Program-made: the position numbers and the translations under genes
Shown: positions 18,088-27,356 of the stretch, in pieces
How the letters are laid out: each line of letters opens with the position of its first letter
How positions within the stretch are numbered: the stretch's first letter is position 1
Origin: Lentzea kentuckyensis
Lineage (GTDB): Bacteria; Actinomycetota; Actinomycetes; Mycobacteriales; Pseudonocardiaceae
Direction of reading: 5' to 3'
NCBI RefSeq assembly: GCF_002150765.1
Contig: NZ_MUYM01000005.1
Coordinates: 1-64,000 of the forward strand
Length of the DNA: 64,000 bases
The notes under the pieces: model-generated
The model's input: the letters and a program-made list of their open reading frames with translations, nothing else
Databases searched by the model: none
Told to the model about the DNA's origin: nothing

Positions 18088-19251
18088 TCAGTAGCCCTGG
18101 TAGCCGCCGCCCTGGGACATCGCCTTCAGGCCGGGGTGGCCTTCGAAGCCGCCGTAGCGCGAGAACGTGTACCGGACGCCGGCGATGATGTTGTCGACCG
18201 GGTTCCAGATGTCGTCGTGGCCGGGCAGCTTGTGGGCGTTGAACGTCGAGTCGATGCACTGCATCAGGCCCTTGGACGGGTGGCCCGCCTGGTAGTTCGA
18301 GTCCCAGAGGTTGATGGCGTGCGGGTTGCCGCTCGACTCCTTCTCGATGATCTTCCAGATCTCGTCGATGTTCGCGTCGGTGACCGGGATGCCGTTGGCC
18401 TGCAGGATCTTGATGGCCTCGCGGATCCATTCCTCGACGTTGCCGGGAGGCGGGCTGCCGGAGGGCGGGCCGCCGCTGGGGCCCATGCCACCGCCGCCTC
18501 CGCCGCCACCACCGCCTTCGGAGCCGCCACCTCCGCCGCCACTGCCACCACCTTGGTGCTGGGCGGGAGCGGACTGCTGCTGTTGCTGCGGGGGCGGAGT
18601 GTCCGAAGAGGACGCCTTGGTCGAGTCGTCGGGCGGCGCGGACGGTGCCCACTCGACCGGCTTGCCGGCTGCGGGGACGAACGCCTGCGTGTTCGGGTCC
18701 TCAATGGACGAGAACTTCGGCGCGAGCGCGCCAGGTCGGCCCTTGAGGGCGCCCGCGGCGGCGTTCACGGCGTTTTCCACCTGGGAGACAACGGGTTTCG
18801 CGTCGCTCGTCGCCTCGGCGCAGTAGCCGCGAATGACGCTGTCGACATCCTCCTGCGGCTGGTTGTGCAGCTGCTGGCGCGTCTGGCGAGCGCGGCTCAA
18901 CAGGTTCTCGCAGATGCTCGTCATCGAGGTCTTCGCGGACTCCAACGCGTTCGCGGCCGCCTCCAGGTCGGCCGCGGCACCGTTGAGCGCGTCCGTCATC
19001 GAAGTGCCGGCCTTCGTGACATTGCCCATGTAGGCGACGAACCCGTCCGCCGACTTGCCCTCCCAGGCGCCGTCGAGCTGGCTGACCGACCGCTGCAGGG
19101 CGTTCGTCTGGTCACCGCACTTGCCGGCCGCCTGCTTCCAGCGGTTCGCGATGTCGCGCACGGCCTGCGGTTGCGCGGTCTCGATCTTGTCGGCGAGCGC
19201 GGCCAGCTCGGCCCCTCCCGGCAGTGCCGCGACCTCGTCCATCGCGCTCAC
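18088..19251 (-). CDS. WXG100-like protein fused to a lytic transglycosylase domain
   Basis: A 387-aa protein without a signal peptide. Residues about 1-130 form an alpha-helical WXG100/LXG-like domain with WEG at 63-65, typical of type VII (ESX) substrates. Residues about 205-270 are a low-complexity linker (Pro/Gln-rich, then nearly pure Gly). Residues 271-387 are an SLT-type lytic transglycosylase domain with catalytic Glu305 in ESSGNP and the GLMQ motif. It should be exported by an ESX system and cleave peptidoglycan glycan strands. It follows the small WXG-like gene by one base, so the two are probably co-expressed partners. Confidence 0.85.
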   Translation of the reverse strand: MSAMDEVAALPGGAELAALADKIETAQPQAVRDIANRWKQAAGKCGDQTNALQRSVSQLDGAWEGKSADGFVAYMGNVTKAGTSMTDALNGAAADLEAAANALESAKTSMTSICENLLSRARQTRQQLHNQPQEDVDSVIRGYCAEATSDAKPVVSQVENAVNAAAGALKGRPGALAPKFSSIEDPNTQAFVPAAGKPVEWAPSAPPDDSTKASSSDTPPPQQQQQSAPAQHQGGGSGGGGGGSEGGGGGGGGGGMGPSGGPPSGSPPPGNVEEWIREAIKILQANGIPVTDANIDEIWKIIEKESSGNPHAINLWDSNYQAGHPSKGLMQCIDSTFNAHKLPGHDDIWNPVDNIIAGVRYTFSRYGGFEGHPGLKAMSQGGGYQGY

Positions 19252-19252
19252 G

Positions 19253-19558
19253 TCAGACCGCCTTCATGGAGTTCTTGTTGACTTCCTCGACGTCCTGAAC
19301 GCTGGTCTGCACCGCGTCGAGCGCGCTTTCGACCTTGCGCAACACTTTCTCGGCCGCCTCGAATTCCTGCGCGCCCGCCTGATCCATTGCGGTCACCGCG
19401 CCCGAGACAGCGCCGGAAGCGCCGAGTTTTCCGAAAATGTCCGGATTGCCGTACTGATTGGAAAAGCCGTCACCGATCGCGCCGAATTGTCCGGCCTGGC
19501 TGCTCACGGTCGTGCGGCACTGTTCCATGGCTTCGCTGTTGAACTTCGCCACAGCCAT
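19253..19558 (-). CDS. WXG100-like small ESX substrate/partner
   Basis: A 101-aa helical protein with no signal peptide, in the size range of ESX heterodimer subunits and EspC/DUF2580-like proteins. There is no clear W-x-G. The sequence has an N-terminal helix (FNSEAMEQCRTTVSSQAGQF) and a C-terminal helix (FEAAEKVLRKVESALDAVQT) around a Gly-rich turn. It sits one base before the transglycosylase gene, suggesting a secretion partner or regulator for it. Confidence 0.75.
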   Translation of the reverse strand: MAVAKFNSEAMEQCRTTVSSQAGQFGAIGDGFSNQYGNPDIFGKLGASGAVSGAVTAMDQAGAQEFEAAEKVLRKVESALDAVQTSVQDVEEVNKNSMKAV

Positions 19559-19632
19559 GCGCGCCTACCCCCTCATGTCTCCTCGAAGACCTTAGAACGA
19601 ACTGCGCCGAGCAGGGCGCCGATTCGCTCTTT

Positions 19633-19666
19633 CGTGCCCGCCCTTCAGGTTCGACGGGCGGGCACG
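19633..19666 (-). terminator. Terminator after espG
   Basis: CGTGCCCGCCC (19633-19643) and GGGCGGGCACG (19656-19666) form a perfect 11-bp stem with a 12-base loop, 17 bp past the EspG stop codon. There is no U-tract, which is common for actinobacterial terminators. It separates the two ESX transcription units. Confidence 0.62.
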
Positions 19667-19682
19667 GCCAGGGGTTCCGCGA

Positions 19683-20420
19683 TCACACCTCTTGCAGCAG
19701 CTCCCAGATGGAAGCCGCGAGGCGATGGTTGTCGACCGGCGTGATGGTGCACCATTTGCGCCCGTCACTGCTCGGCTTGAGCTGGCGCAGATAACGCCCG
19801 TTGTGCGTGTCGTGAAAGGAAACGACCCGGCCGGCCCGCCGCCCGTTGCGCTGCACACCGAACTGCCCGCGCGTCGAAGTGCCGTCGAGCATTCCCGCGA
19901 GTTCCTGAGCGTCACCGAGCCGCATTCCCTGCCGCTCCAACGTGGTGATCATCCGCTGCGCGTCCCGCCCGACGTCCTTGGCCGCAGCCACAAGATCGTC
20001 GTACGGCAGGCTGATCGACCGCCCGTACCCGGCCGGCATCTCCCCGGCAACCGACACCGCGGCCTCCGCGAGAGCGGTCCCACGGGCCTCGATCAACCAC
20101 ATCTCGTCGCGATCCTGCACCGCCAGGATCGCCTCGTCCCCGATCGCCGCGGCCAGCCCGCTGATCTGCCGGTCGGCCCAGATCCACAGGTCGATCGACG
20201 TGTTCGCGTTGGCCAGCAACGCGAACCCGTCGGCCAACTCGGACACGACCCGCCCGTTGTTCGCCAGCCCGCGCGCCTCCAACGACTCCCAGGCCCGCTT
20301 CACCACCTCGGCCTTCTCGGTGTGGGTGATGGAGGGAATCCGCGTGTCGAGAGCAACGTGCGCGGCCGGGAGGCGTTGCGCCTCCCAGACCACGGCGAAC
20401 TCCACTGTGGACAAAACCAC
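19683..20420 (-). CDS. ESX secretion-associated protein EspG
   Basis: A 245-aa cytosolic chaperone of the EspG family. EspG proteins bind the tip of PE/PPE-type substrates and deliver them to the ESX machinery. Features include the start (STVEFAVVWEAQRLP) and the C-terminal GRYLRQLKPSSDGRKWCTITPVDNHRL, split by strand breaks. GTG 20420 is the likely start; the frame stays open for 86 codons upstream but the added sequence is Arg-rich noise. It lies 22 bp after the PPE-like gene, so the chaperone and its probable client are in one unit. Confidence 0.85.
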   Translation of the reverse strand: MVLSTVEFAVVWEAQRLPAAHVALDTRIPSITHTEKAEVVKRAWESLEARGLANNGRVVSELADGFALLANANTSIDLWIWADRQISGLAAAIGDEAILAVQDRDEMWLIEARGTALAEAAVSVAGEMPAGYGRSISLPYDDLVAAAKDVGRDAQRMITTLERQGMRLGDAQELAGMLDGTSTRGQFGVQRNGRRAGRVVSFHDTHNGRYLRQLKPSSDGRKWCTITPVDNHRLAASIWELLQEV

Positions 20421-20442
20421 AGAACCTGGTGAGCTCAAGGGA

Positions 20443-21716
20443 TTACTGGTCCTTCGGGTCTTCGCCGATGACGGACTGCACCACCATGCGGTCATCACCG
20501 AACATCTCGTCGGAGTCGACCCCGTACTTGCGCACGTGCTCGCCGTCCTCCTCGCCCTCACCCTTGGCCGCACTGGCCGCAGGCGACATGAGCGACCCGG
20601 ACCCCTTACCGCCAACGCCACCCTTGCCGGCCGCCGTTCCGGCCCTGCTGGCCTCGGGCCCGACACCGCTGGCAGCACCAGGCGTGACCGTGCCCTTGCC
20701 GGCAGCCCCGGTCATCCCAGGCCCACCGGGCGCACCCGCGCCACCCTTGCCGCCACCCGCACCGATCGTGCTGGGAGCACCCTTCGGCCCGGCCGGTGCG
20801 ATGGGAGTCTTCGGCGCCTGACTGGGCCCGCGCCCGCCACCGACGACCTGCGCCCCCTTCGCCGCACCGGTCGCGCCCGCGAGACCGCTGGCCGCGGCGG
20901 TCGCCGCGGTGAGGCCGATCGACGGGACGCCGAAGGGCTTGGGCAGTCCGGGGCCGGTCGCGATGGGGGTCGGCGTGCCGGTGCCGGGGATGACGCCCGT
21001 CGCGTTGCCGGGGATGTTCGGGGTGGGCCGACCGGGACGCCTGGGGAGCCGGGGCTGCCAGGGGAGCCGGTGAAGGCGGGGCCGCCGTGGATGCCGGGCG
21101 TGCCGACCGTGGGGGTTCCGACGGTGGGGCCGACGGGCGTGGATACAGCGGCGCTGGCAACGACGATGTCCGGCGCCTGATTGGGGGCCCGGAATCCGTC
21201 CAACGCGCCCTGGCTGTTCGACTTGTAGCCGTTGAGGGCGTCGATCGCCTGCTGACGAGCACGATTGGTCGCCTCGACCTCGGCAGCGTGATCGGTCTCG
21301 ATGCCGATGAAACCCGCGCCCTTGTCGAGCAGGTTCTTCTCCGCGTCGCCACGGAGATCCTGCTCAGGAGGCGTGTTGTAGCGAACCGTGGTCGAGCTCT
21401 CCTGCTGGCGGGTCATCGCGTCCGAACTTTGCTGGGACGACTGCCCGGCATCGTTGATGCCTTCAGCTGAGACCTTGGTCATTTCCTGGGCCTTCTCGCC
21501 CGCCGCACCTTGCCAGTCGATGCCGAGCGCCCTGAGCTGCACCCGCATCTCGTCGTCGACGATGTGGAGGCTGTCGGCCAGTGTGCGCAGCGCCTCGGAA
21601 GCCACTGCGAACTTTCGCGCCAGCTCGCCGTTGCTGAGCCGCTGCACTTCGGTTGCCAGCTGCTCGTTCGACCAGCCGGGAAAGTTCCAGTCGTTCAGCT
21701 CTCGATAACCAGACAT
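20443..21716 (-). CDS. PPE/WXG100-like ESX substrate with apparent frameshift
   Basis: The N-terminal 230 residues (start ATG 21716) are helical with WQG in IDWQGAAGEKAQEM, like PPE-type ESX substrates, followed by a collagen-like GSPGSPGSPGVP stretch. The open frame from 21716 continues to 20712, but past about 21030 it reads as Arg/Pro-rich noise. The -1-shifted frame from about 21030 to 20443 has strong G/C third positions and encodes PNIPGNATGVIPG, Gly/Ala-rich segments and an acidic tail (DSDEMFGDDRMVVQ). A missing base in the run at 21025-21030 would explain this. The full product would be about 424 aa. The missing base could be real or a sequencing error. Confidence 0.72.
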
Positions 21717-21726
21717 GACCTCCCCC

Positions 21727-22314
21727 TCACTTCAACGTCTTGAGAGTCTCGAGCGCCAAACCAGCAGCCTTCTTCGCCTTGTCGCACATCTGCTGCTGAG
21801 TCTCTTTGGCGTCACTGTCCGGGTGATAGCTCACGAAGAGTTGCTGCCCGTCTGCGACATCGACGGAAACAGCGCAGTCAACGGCATCGACCCCGATGAG
21901 CTTGATCTCCGCAGCGCCATAACCAGCCACGTCGACCACTTCGGCGGACACGTTTCCACCGCCGTTCAGCCAGTATCCGACACCTTTACTGGTCGCCGGA
22001 ACGACGATGTAGGAATAGCTGAGGTTGTTCTTGTAAATACAAGCGGGAAGAGGCTTCCCGTCGATCACCTTGGACTGGTTCGGCGAAGTCTGCGCAAGCT
22101 TGATCTCATCCATCTGCTTCGTCGTCAGCAGCTTGCAGGCATCGACGTTGTCCACCTTCAGCTCAGCAGGCCTCTTGGGCAACTGACCTGCGGACTGCGG
22201 CGTCGAAGATGCCGACGAATCAGGATTGGCGTTTCCCTTTTCCCCACTGCCGGTGCATGCAGAGAGCGCCACCAGAATCAATGCCGAAATCGAAACGATG
22301 AATTTCTTGTTCAC
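21727..22314 (-). CDS. DUF3558 family lipoprotein
   Basis: A 195-aa lipoprotein. The signal peptide (MNKKFIVSISALILVALSAC) has a lipobox LSAC with Cys20. It is followed by a Ser/Thr/Pro linker and a DUF3558 domain with conserved cysteines (DACKLLT, PACIYKN, DCAVSV). The family is frequent next to ESX substrate genes in Pseudonocardiaceae and mycobacteria; its function is unknown. Its start overlaps the preceding gene by 4 bp, so it is part of the ESX unit. Confidence 0.85.
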   Translation of the reverse strand: MNKKFIVSISALILVALSACTGSGEKGNANPDSSASSTPQSAGQLPKRPAELKVDNVDACKLLTTKQMDEIKLAQTSPNQSKVIDGKPLPACIYKNNLSYSYIVVPATSKGVGYWLNGGGNVSAEVVDVAGYGAAEIKLIGVDAVDCAVSVDVADGQQLFVSYHPDSDAKETQQQMCDKAKKAAGLALETLKTLK

Positions 22315-22766
22315 TTCTTGGGTCCGAACGTCGTGGTGATTTCTTCATCGGTGAATCCGTACTGCTTGGCCGATTCCCTCAACTGTTCGGACAAACGCTG
22401 CAGCGCCTTGATGTAGCCGTTGACACGCCCGGCATAGGTGTCCGGGCCACCCACCAACCGGCTGTTCCAGGCGCCGGCAATGTCTGCTCCCACCTTGCCG
22501 TCGGAGCCTTCACCGGCCGGAATCTTGAGGTCATCGCTGACCAGGTCGAGCTTGTCCTTCAACGTTCCGGCACAGTCCTGGATGATCGCACCAGCCTTGA
22601 GGATGTTGTCCTTGTTGACCTCGAACTTCTGGGTCGCCGGCCCCGACATGCTGTCCAGGAAGGCCGTCGCGGTGCCCAGCAGACCGACCGCGGCCCCGAT
22701 CGCGCCACCAGCCAGCCCCGCAGCGGCACCGAGAACGGCATCCGCCCCCGCGTTCTCCTGTGTCAC
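22311..22766 (-). CDS. WXG100-like ESX-associated protein with N-terminal Gly/Ala-rich segment
   Basis: A 151-aa protein, first gene of the ESX unit running to 19683. Residues 8-38 are Gly/Ala-rich and hydrophobic (AAAGLAGGAIGAAVGLLGTA). The rest is helical, with a W in AGAWNSRLVGG and a long C-terminal helix (GRVNGYIKALQRLSEQLRES). Size and shape fit an ESX substrate or a substrate partner. I do not recognise a named family. Confidence 0.65.
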   Translation of the reverse strand: MTQENAGADAVLGAAAGLAGGAIGAAVGLLGTATAFLDSMSGPATQKFEVNKDNILKAGAIIQDCAGTLKDKLDLVSDDLKIPAGEGSDGKVGADIAGAWNSRLVGGPDTYAGRVNGYIKALQRLSEQLRESAKQYGFTDEEITTTFGPKK

Positions 22767-22971
22767 GACGTCCTACCCCCGTACGGTTGGTAACGGTTCG
22801 GTCCCGCTTCGCAGGCTACCAACGCCTGCGTAAGACGTACCTGAGGTTGGACGAAAACCACCCCTCGTTGGTTCCACGTCACTCTGCGTTTTGTTCCCGA
22901 TGGCGACGTGTCGCGATTCCGGTAGCTTCCCGACTTGGGGGAGAGACACAGACGACCGCCTGGGGGAACAC

Positions 22972-24291
22972 GTGCACGGGCCACAGCAGCCTTACCCAAC
23001 GCAACAGCCGTTTCAGCCGCCCTATCCGTTTCAGCAGTACCCACAGCAACCATTTCAACAGGCGCCGGGCAAGAGGCGCGCTGGAATGATCATCGCGGTC
23101 GTCGTCGCCGTGCTGGCGCTCGTGGGTGGGGGCGTCACGGCCGCTGTGCTGGTCACGAAGAACGACAAGCCTGCGACTGACCGGGAGGCTGGGCCACCGG
23201 ACGGCGACGTTCTCGAGGAGAGGACCTCGACCGAGGCGGTCAAGTACGGCGACCTGACCGTGATCGATGCCTGCACGCTGATGCCGGCTGCGGTGCTGGA
23301 GGAGACCGGCTTCGGCGATGTGGCGCGCGGCGGACACATCCAGACCTACGTGCAGAAGTCAGTGCCGGCGGCTGAGGCGACGGTCAAGGACGCCAATGAC
23401 GGGATCTCGTCCTGCAGGTATGACATCCAGAAGCCAGACCGGATCGACTTCCTTGCTCTGACGGTGCACCAGGCACCTTTCAACAGCCTGCTGCCGGCAG
23501 GCGTGATCAGTGACGACGTCGAGATATCGCTCGGCGGGCTCAGGGCCTTCACCAAGAAGTCGGCGAGCAGGAAACCCGACGACTTCTTCACTCGGATCTA
23601 CAGCGCGGACGGCAAGACCGCGGTGTACCTCAACGCCTCGCGCCTGGCGGACAACAAGGAGCTCGACTACAAGGCGGCGCACGCGCAGTTGCTGGAACGA
23701 GTCGCGCTCAACCTCGCGCGGGCGACCGGCGCGCAGACCAGATACGCGTACACGGGGCGCTATCAGAACGTGCCGTCGGCCTGCGACATCCTCACCGGCG
23801 AACTCTTCGAACAGCTGGCGCAGTCCAAGGACTCCGGGGTGGTGGAGACCGAGATCGGCGAGAGCGAGAGCCGGCAGGAGTCGACACCCAACGGTACGAA
23901 CGTGACGCAGTCCTTCTACTTCACGACTCAGACGTGCCAACGCAACTCACCCGAGCGGCTCAAGGGCAAGCGCGGTCTCGGCCTGAAGATGGAGCTGAGT
24001 GTCCATCGGGACGCCGACATGGCCAGGAACTACGAGCCTGACTGCGATCCGAACTCGTCGTCGCGCAAGATGCTGGGCGACGCGAAGAACGCGACGGAGA
24101 AGGTCGGCGACGGTGACGCCTGCGCGTTCCCCATCGGCAACTCGCTGGTGTTCTCCTATCTGGTCGGACGCACGCAGGTCAGGCTCACACCGTACGGATC
24201 GTGGGCACCTGAGAACGTCGACGAGTTCATAGCCAAGTTCACGCCCATAGCGCAGAAGACGGCTGACGAGGTTCGCAAGGCGATCGGATAG
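22972..24291 (+). CDS. Membrane protein with duplicated DUF3558-like outer region
   Basis: A 439-aa protein starting at GTG 22972 with GGGGGA upstream. Residues 1-30 are Gln/Pro/Tyr/Phe-rich (HGPQQPYPTQQPFQPP). One membrane helix follows (GMIIAVVVAVLALVGGGVT), then a large outer part with two similar cysteine-bearing halves: IDACTLMPAAV with SSCRYD, and SACDILTGELF with TQTCQRN and DACAFPIG. This looks like a tandem DUF3558-type domain. It is divergent from the ESX unit across a 205-bp gap that must hold both promoters. The function is unknown. Confidence 0.72.
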   Translation: MHGPQQPYPTQQPFQPPYPFQQYPQQPFQQAPGKRRAGMIIAVVVAVLALVGGGVTAAVLVTKNDKPATDREAGPPDGDVLEERTSTEAVKYGDLTVIDACTLMPAAVLEETGFGDVARGGHIQTYVQKSVPAAEATVKDANDGISSCRYDIQKPDRIDFLALTVHQAPFNSLLPAGVISDDVEISLGGLRAFTKKSASRKPDDFFTRIYSADGKTAVYLNASRLADNKELDYKAAHAQLLERVALNLARATGAQTRYAYTGRYQNVPSACDILTGELFEQLAQSKDSGVVETEIGESESRQESTPNGTNVTQSFYFTTQTCQRNSPERLKGKRGLGLKMELSVHRDADMARNYEPDCDPNSSSRKMLGDAKNATEKVGDGDACAFPIGNSLVFSYLVGRTQVRLTPYGSWAPENVDEFIAKFTPIAQKTADEVRKAIG

Positions 24292-24334
24292 GGCACAGGA
24301 AGTCGGGTGCGAGCCCTCCAGCCCCCATAACGTT

Positions 24335-25189
24335 GTGGACGTGCTGGAACGACTCAACGAGGCCATGGCCCGCATCGAGGACGACCTCGACGGCGAGGTC
24401 GACGTCAAGCTGCTCGCCCGGATCGCGGGCACCAGCGAGTACCACTTCAGACGGATGTTCAGCGCGCTCGCCGGGCTTCCGCTGAGCGAGTACATCCGCA
24501 GGCGCAGGCTGACGAAGGCCGCCAGCGAAGTCCTCAGTGGACAGGATTCGTTGCTCGACATCGCCACGCGGTGGGGTTACGGGTCCAACGAGGCCTTTGC
24601 GCGGGCGTTCAGGGCCATGCACAAGGTCGGGCCGCAGGAGGCTCGGGCCGAGAAGAAGGCGTTGCAGTCACAGCAGATTCTCACGTTCAGGCTGGTTGTC
24701 GAAGGGAGTACGAGCATGGAGTACCGGATCGTCGAGAAGGAAGAGTTCCGGGTTGTCGGGCGGGGGACGCGGGTGCCGTTGGTGCACCTGGGGATGAACC
24801 CCGCGATCGTCGAGTTCGTCAAGGGCATCGGCATGCCCGCGTTGGACCGGATGAAGGAGTTGAGCGACGGGGAGCCGGGTGGGCTGCTCGCGATCACGTC
24901 GAACCAGGAAGGGGTCGAGGAAGGTGATCGTCTCGACTACTTCCAGGGGGTGGTGACCAGCAGGGAGGCGCCGGACGACATGGAGACGATGACGGTGCCC
25001 AAGAACACGTGGGCCGTGTTCAAGACCGAAGGGCCTTATCCCGAGACGATTCAGTACATGTGGCGGGACGTTTACACGCAGTGGTTCCCGTCGAACAGCT
25101 ACCAGAGCGTTGAGGGGCCGTCGATGTTGCGCACGCAGATCGAGGGCGACACGGCCAAGGCCGAGTTGTGGATTCCGGTCACCAGCTGA
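24335..25189 (+). CDS. AraC family regulator with GyrI-like effector-binding domain
   Basis: A 284-aa regulator. Residues 1-110 form the double HTH of AraC type (VDVKLLARIAGTSEYHFRRMF and LLDIATRWGYGSNEAFARAFR in sequence). Residues about 125-284 form the GyrI-like/BmrR effector domain (YRIVEKEEFRVVGRGTRVPL to [10 protein letters not shown]). Such proteins sense small organic cations or drugs; the target is unknown. The start is GTG 24335; GTG 24341 is equally possible. The 3' end overlaps the convergent hydrolase by 11 bp. Confidence 0.9.
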   Translation: MDVLERLNEAMARIEDDLDGEVDVKLLARIAGTSEYHFRRMFSALAGLPLSEYIRRRRLTKAASEVLSGQDSLLDIATRWGYGSNEAFARAFRAMHKVGPQEARAEKKALQSQQILTFRLVVEGSTSMEYRIVEKEEFRVVGRGTRVPLVHLGMNPAIVEFVKGIGMPALDRMKELSDGEPGGLLAITSNQEGVEEGDRLDYFQGVVTSREAPDDMETMTVPKNTWAVFKTEGPYPETIQYMWRDVYTQWFPSNSYQSVEGPSMLRTQIEGDTAKAELWIPVTS

Positions 25190-26087
25190 GTGCCAGGCGT
25201 TCGATCACGTCTCGCAGTTCCAGCACGGAAAGCCACGAAGCAGGAATCACGGCAACACCGTCTCGGGCGCCCAGGATGTTGCCGCAGATCGAGCCGGTCG
25301 AGTCCGAGTCGCCTGAGTGATTGACGGCCAGGCGCAGCGCGGACGCGAAGTCGGAACCGACCAGGGCCGCGTGCAGGCCGATGGCCAGGGCTTCTTCGCC
25401 CACCCAGCCGCCGCCCAGGGATGACTCGATCTCTTCCGGGGTGAGCGGACCGAGGCCGACGGCCTTGTCCAGCAACGAGGTTTGTTCCTCGTGACCGTCC
25501 CAGCGGACCAGTTCGGCGCGTGCGATGGCCACGGCCGCCGGCAGATCGGTTCCGCCCAGCAATGCCTGCACGATCACTGCCAGCACGCCCGCGGACAGGT
25601 AGCCGCTGGGGTGGTGGTGGGTCAGGCGTGCCGTCTCCGCCGCCAAACCGAAGACCTCGCGCGGGTCGCGGGACCACACGGCGACGGGGGCGGCGCGCAT
25701 GACGCCGCCGCAGCCCTTGGAGTTGTTCTTTTCGTTGTGCTTCAAGGCGGTGATGCACGTGTGGCCCGGCGCCCGCCGTGAGTGCAGGCGCTGGTCCGCC
25801 ATCAGCCAGCCGTCATCGGCGACGACTGGGCCGCCTTGCGTGTGCAGCCAACGGAGGTAGGCGGCGTGCACGGCGGGAACAGGATCGACGGAATCCCGCC
25901 GAGCAAGCAGCAGGCCCTCCAGCGTGAACAGCGTCATCTGGGTGTCGTCGGTGATCTCCAGCAGAGGGAGATCGACAACGCCATCCTCACCGTAGAGCCG
26001 CCGGATCACGTCGATCGACGAGAACTCGATCGGCGCGCCCAGGGCGTCTCCGACGGCTCCGCCCAGCAACGACCCGAGCAGGCTCAC
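25179..26087 (-). CDS. ADP-ribosylglycohydrolase family protein
   Basis: A 302-aa DraG/ARH-type hydrolase that removes ADP-ribose from a protein or small molecule using a di-metal centre. Motifs are [13 protein letters not shown] at the N-terminus, the metal-binding DDTQM, and the late [15 protein letters not shown]. It overlaps purD by 4 bp and is probably expressed from the purD mRNA. The target is unknown. Confidence 0.92.
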   Translation of the reverse strand: MSLLGSLLGGAVGDALGAPIEFSSIDVIRRLYGEDGVVDLPLLEITDDTQMTLFTLEGLLLARRDSVDPVPAVHAAYLRWLHTQGGPVVADDGWLMADQRLHSRRAPGHTCITALKHNEKNNSKGCGGVMRAAPVAVWSRDPREVFGLAAETARLTHHHPSGYLSAGVLAVIVQALLGGTDLPAAVAIARAELVRWDGHEEQTSLLDKAVGLGPLTPEEIESSLGGGWVGEEALAIGLHAALVGSDFASALRLAVNHSGDSDSTGSICGNILGARDGVAVIPASWLSVLELRDVIERLALSW

Positions 26088-27340
26088 GGCACCGTGATGT
26101 TGCCGTCGACCGCCTTCAACGCGATGTCCGAACGGTGGTGCGAGCCGGTGAGGTGGATGTCCGCGATCCGCTTGTAGGCGCGCTCACGGGCCTTGGACAG
26201 CGACTTGCCGGTGCCCACGACCGACAGCACGCGGCCGCCGGCGGACACCACGGCGCCGTCCTCGCGGCGGCGGGTGCCGGCGTGCAGCACGCCCTCGGTC
26301 TCGGAGCCGGTGATCACGTCGCCGGTGCGCGGGCGGCCGGGGTAGCCCTCCGCGGCCACGACCACGGTCACGGCGTAGCCGTTCTCCCACTCCAGCGCGG
26401 GCAGCGACGCCAGCGAACCGGTCGAGGCGGCCAGGAACAGCGACGAGATCGGCGACTTCAGCAGCGCCAGCACCGACTGGGTCTCCGGGTCGCCGAAGCG
26501 GCAGTTGAACTCGATCACCTGCACGCCGGACGACGTCAGCGCCAGACCGGCGTACAGCAGGCCGACGAACGGCGTCTCGCGCGCCCGCAGCTCGTCGACC
26601 ACGGGCTGCACGCACCGCGTCACGATCTCGGACACCAGGCCCTCCGGCGCCCACGGCAGCGGCGCGTAGGCACCCATGCCGCCGGTGTTCGGGCCGTGGT
26701 CTCCGTCACCCACGCGCTTGAAGTCCTGCGCCGGGATCAGCGGCACGACGGAAACACCGTCGGTGACGCAGAACAGCGACACCTCGGGACCGTCCAGGAA
26801 GGACTCCAGCAGCACCGGGTGGCCGCCGTCGAGCAACGTCATCGCGTGCGCACGGGCCAACGCCAGGTCCGAGGTCACCACGACGCCCTTGCCCGCGGCC
26901 AGGCCGTCGTCCTTCACGACCCAGGTGGGCCCGAAGCGGCCGAGCGCGGCGTCCAGGCGGGCCGGGTTGTCCACGATCTCGCTGTGGGCGGTCGGCACCC
27001 CCGCCGCGTTCATGACGTCCTTGGCGAACGCCTTGGACCCCTCGATCCTGGCCGCGGCCTTCGACGGCCCGAAACACGGGATGCCGAGTGCTCTGACCGC
27101 GTCAGCGGCCCCGACCACCAGCGGTTGTTCGGGGCCGATGATGACGAGGTCGGCCTTCCACTCCTTCGCGAGAGCGGCGACCGCCGAAGCATCTGCGACG
27201 TCCACGCCGTAGATCTCGGAGTGGCCCGCGATGCCTGCGTTGCCCGGCGCGCACGCCAAAGCCGTCAGCTGCGGGTCGCGCGACAACGCGAGGACAAGGG
27301 CATGCTCACGGGCTCCAGACCCGATGACCAGGACGCGCAC
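26084..27340 (-). CDS. purD: Phosphoribosylamine-glycine ligase PurD
   Basis: GAR synthetase, the second purine step: it joins phosphoribosylamine and glycine using ATP. It is 418 aa with the N-terminal [10 protein letters not shown], an ATP-grasp core ([14 protein letters not shown]), the [15 protein letters not shown] block and the [11 protein letters not shown] metal site. The ATG start is 16 bp upstream of the TAXI gene stop, on the same strand. It heads a pair with the ADP-ribosylglycohydrolase. Confidence 0.97.
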   Translation of the reverse strand: MRVLVIGSGAREHALVLALSRDPQLTALACAPGNAGIAGHSEIYGVDVADASAVAALAKEWKADLVIIGPEQPLVVGAADAVRALGIPCFGPSKAAARIEGSKAFAKDVMNAAGVPTAHSEIVDNPARLDAALGRFGPTWVVKDDGLAAGKGVVVTSDLALARAHAMTLLDGGHPVLLESFLDGPEVSLFCVTDGVSVVPLIPAQDFKRVGDGDHGPNTGGMGAYAPLPWAPEGLVSEIVTRCVQPVVDELRARETPFVGLLYAGLALTSSGVQVIEFNCRFGDPETQSVLALLKSPISSLFLAASTGSLASLPALEWENGYAVTVVVAAEGYPGRPRTGDVITGSETEGVLHAGTRRREDGAVVSAGGRVLSVVGTGKSLSKARERAYKRIADIHLTGSHHRSDIALKAVDGNITVP

Positions 27341-27356
27341 GATGCCCCAGCGTAGT

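Noticed and set aside
18460..18545. CCG/CCA-rich repeat run
   Set aside because: It encodes the poly-Gly linker of the transglycosylase gene, not a separate repeat element.
20606..21352. A minus-strand frame across the PPE-like gene, third reading frame
   Set aside because: It is Arg/Ser/His-rich and overlaps the two frames that show real coding character.
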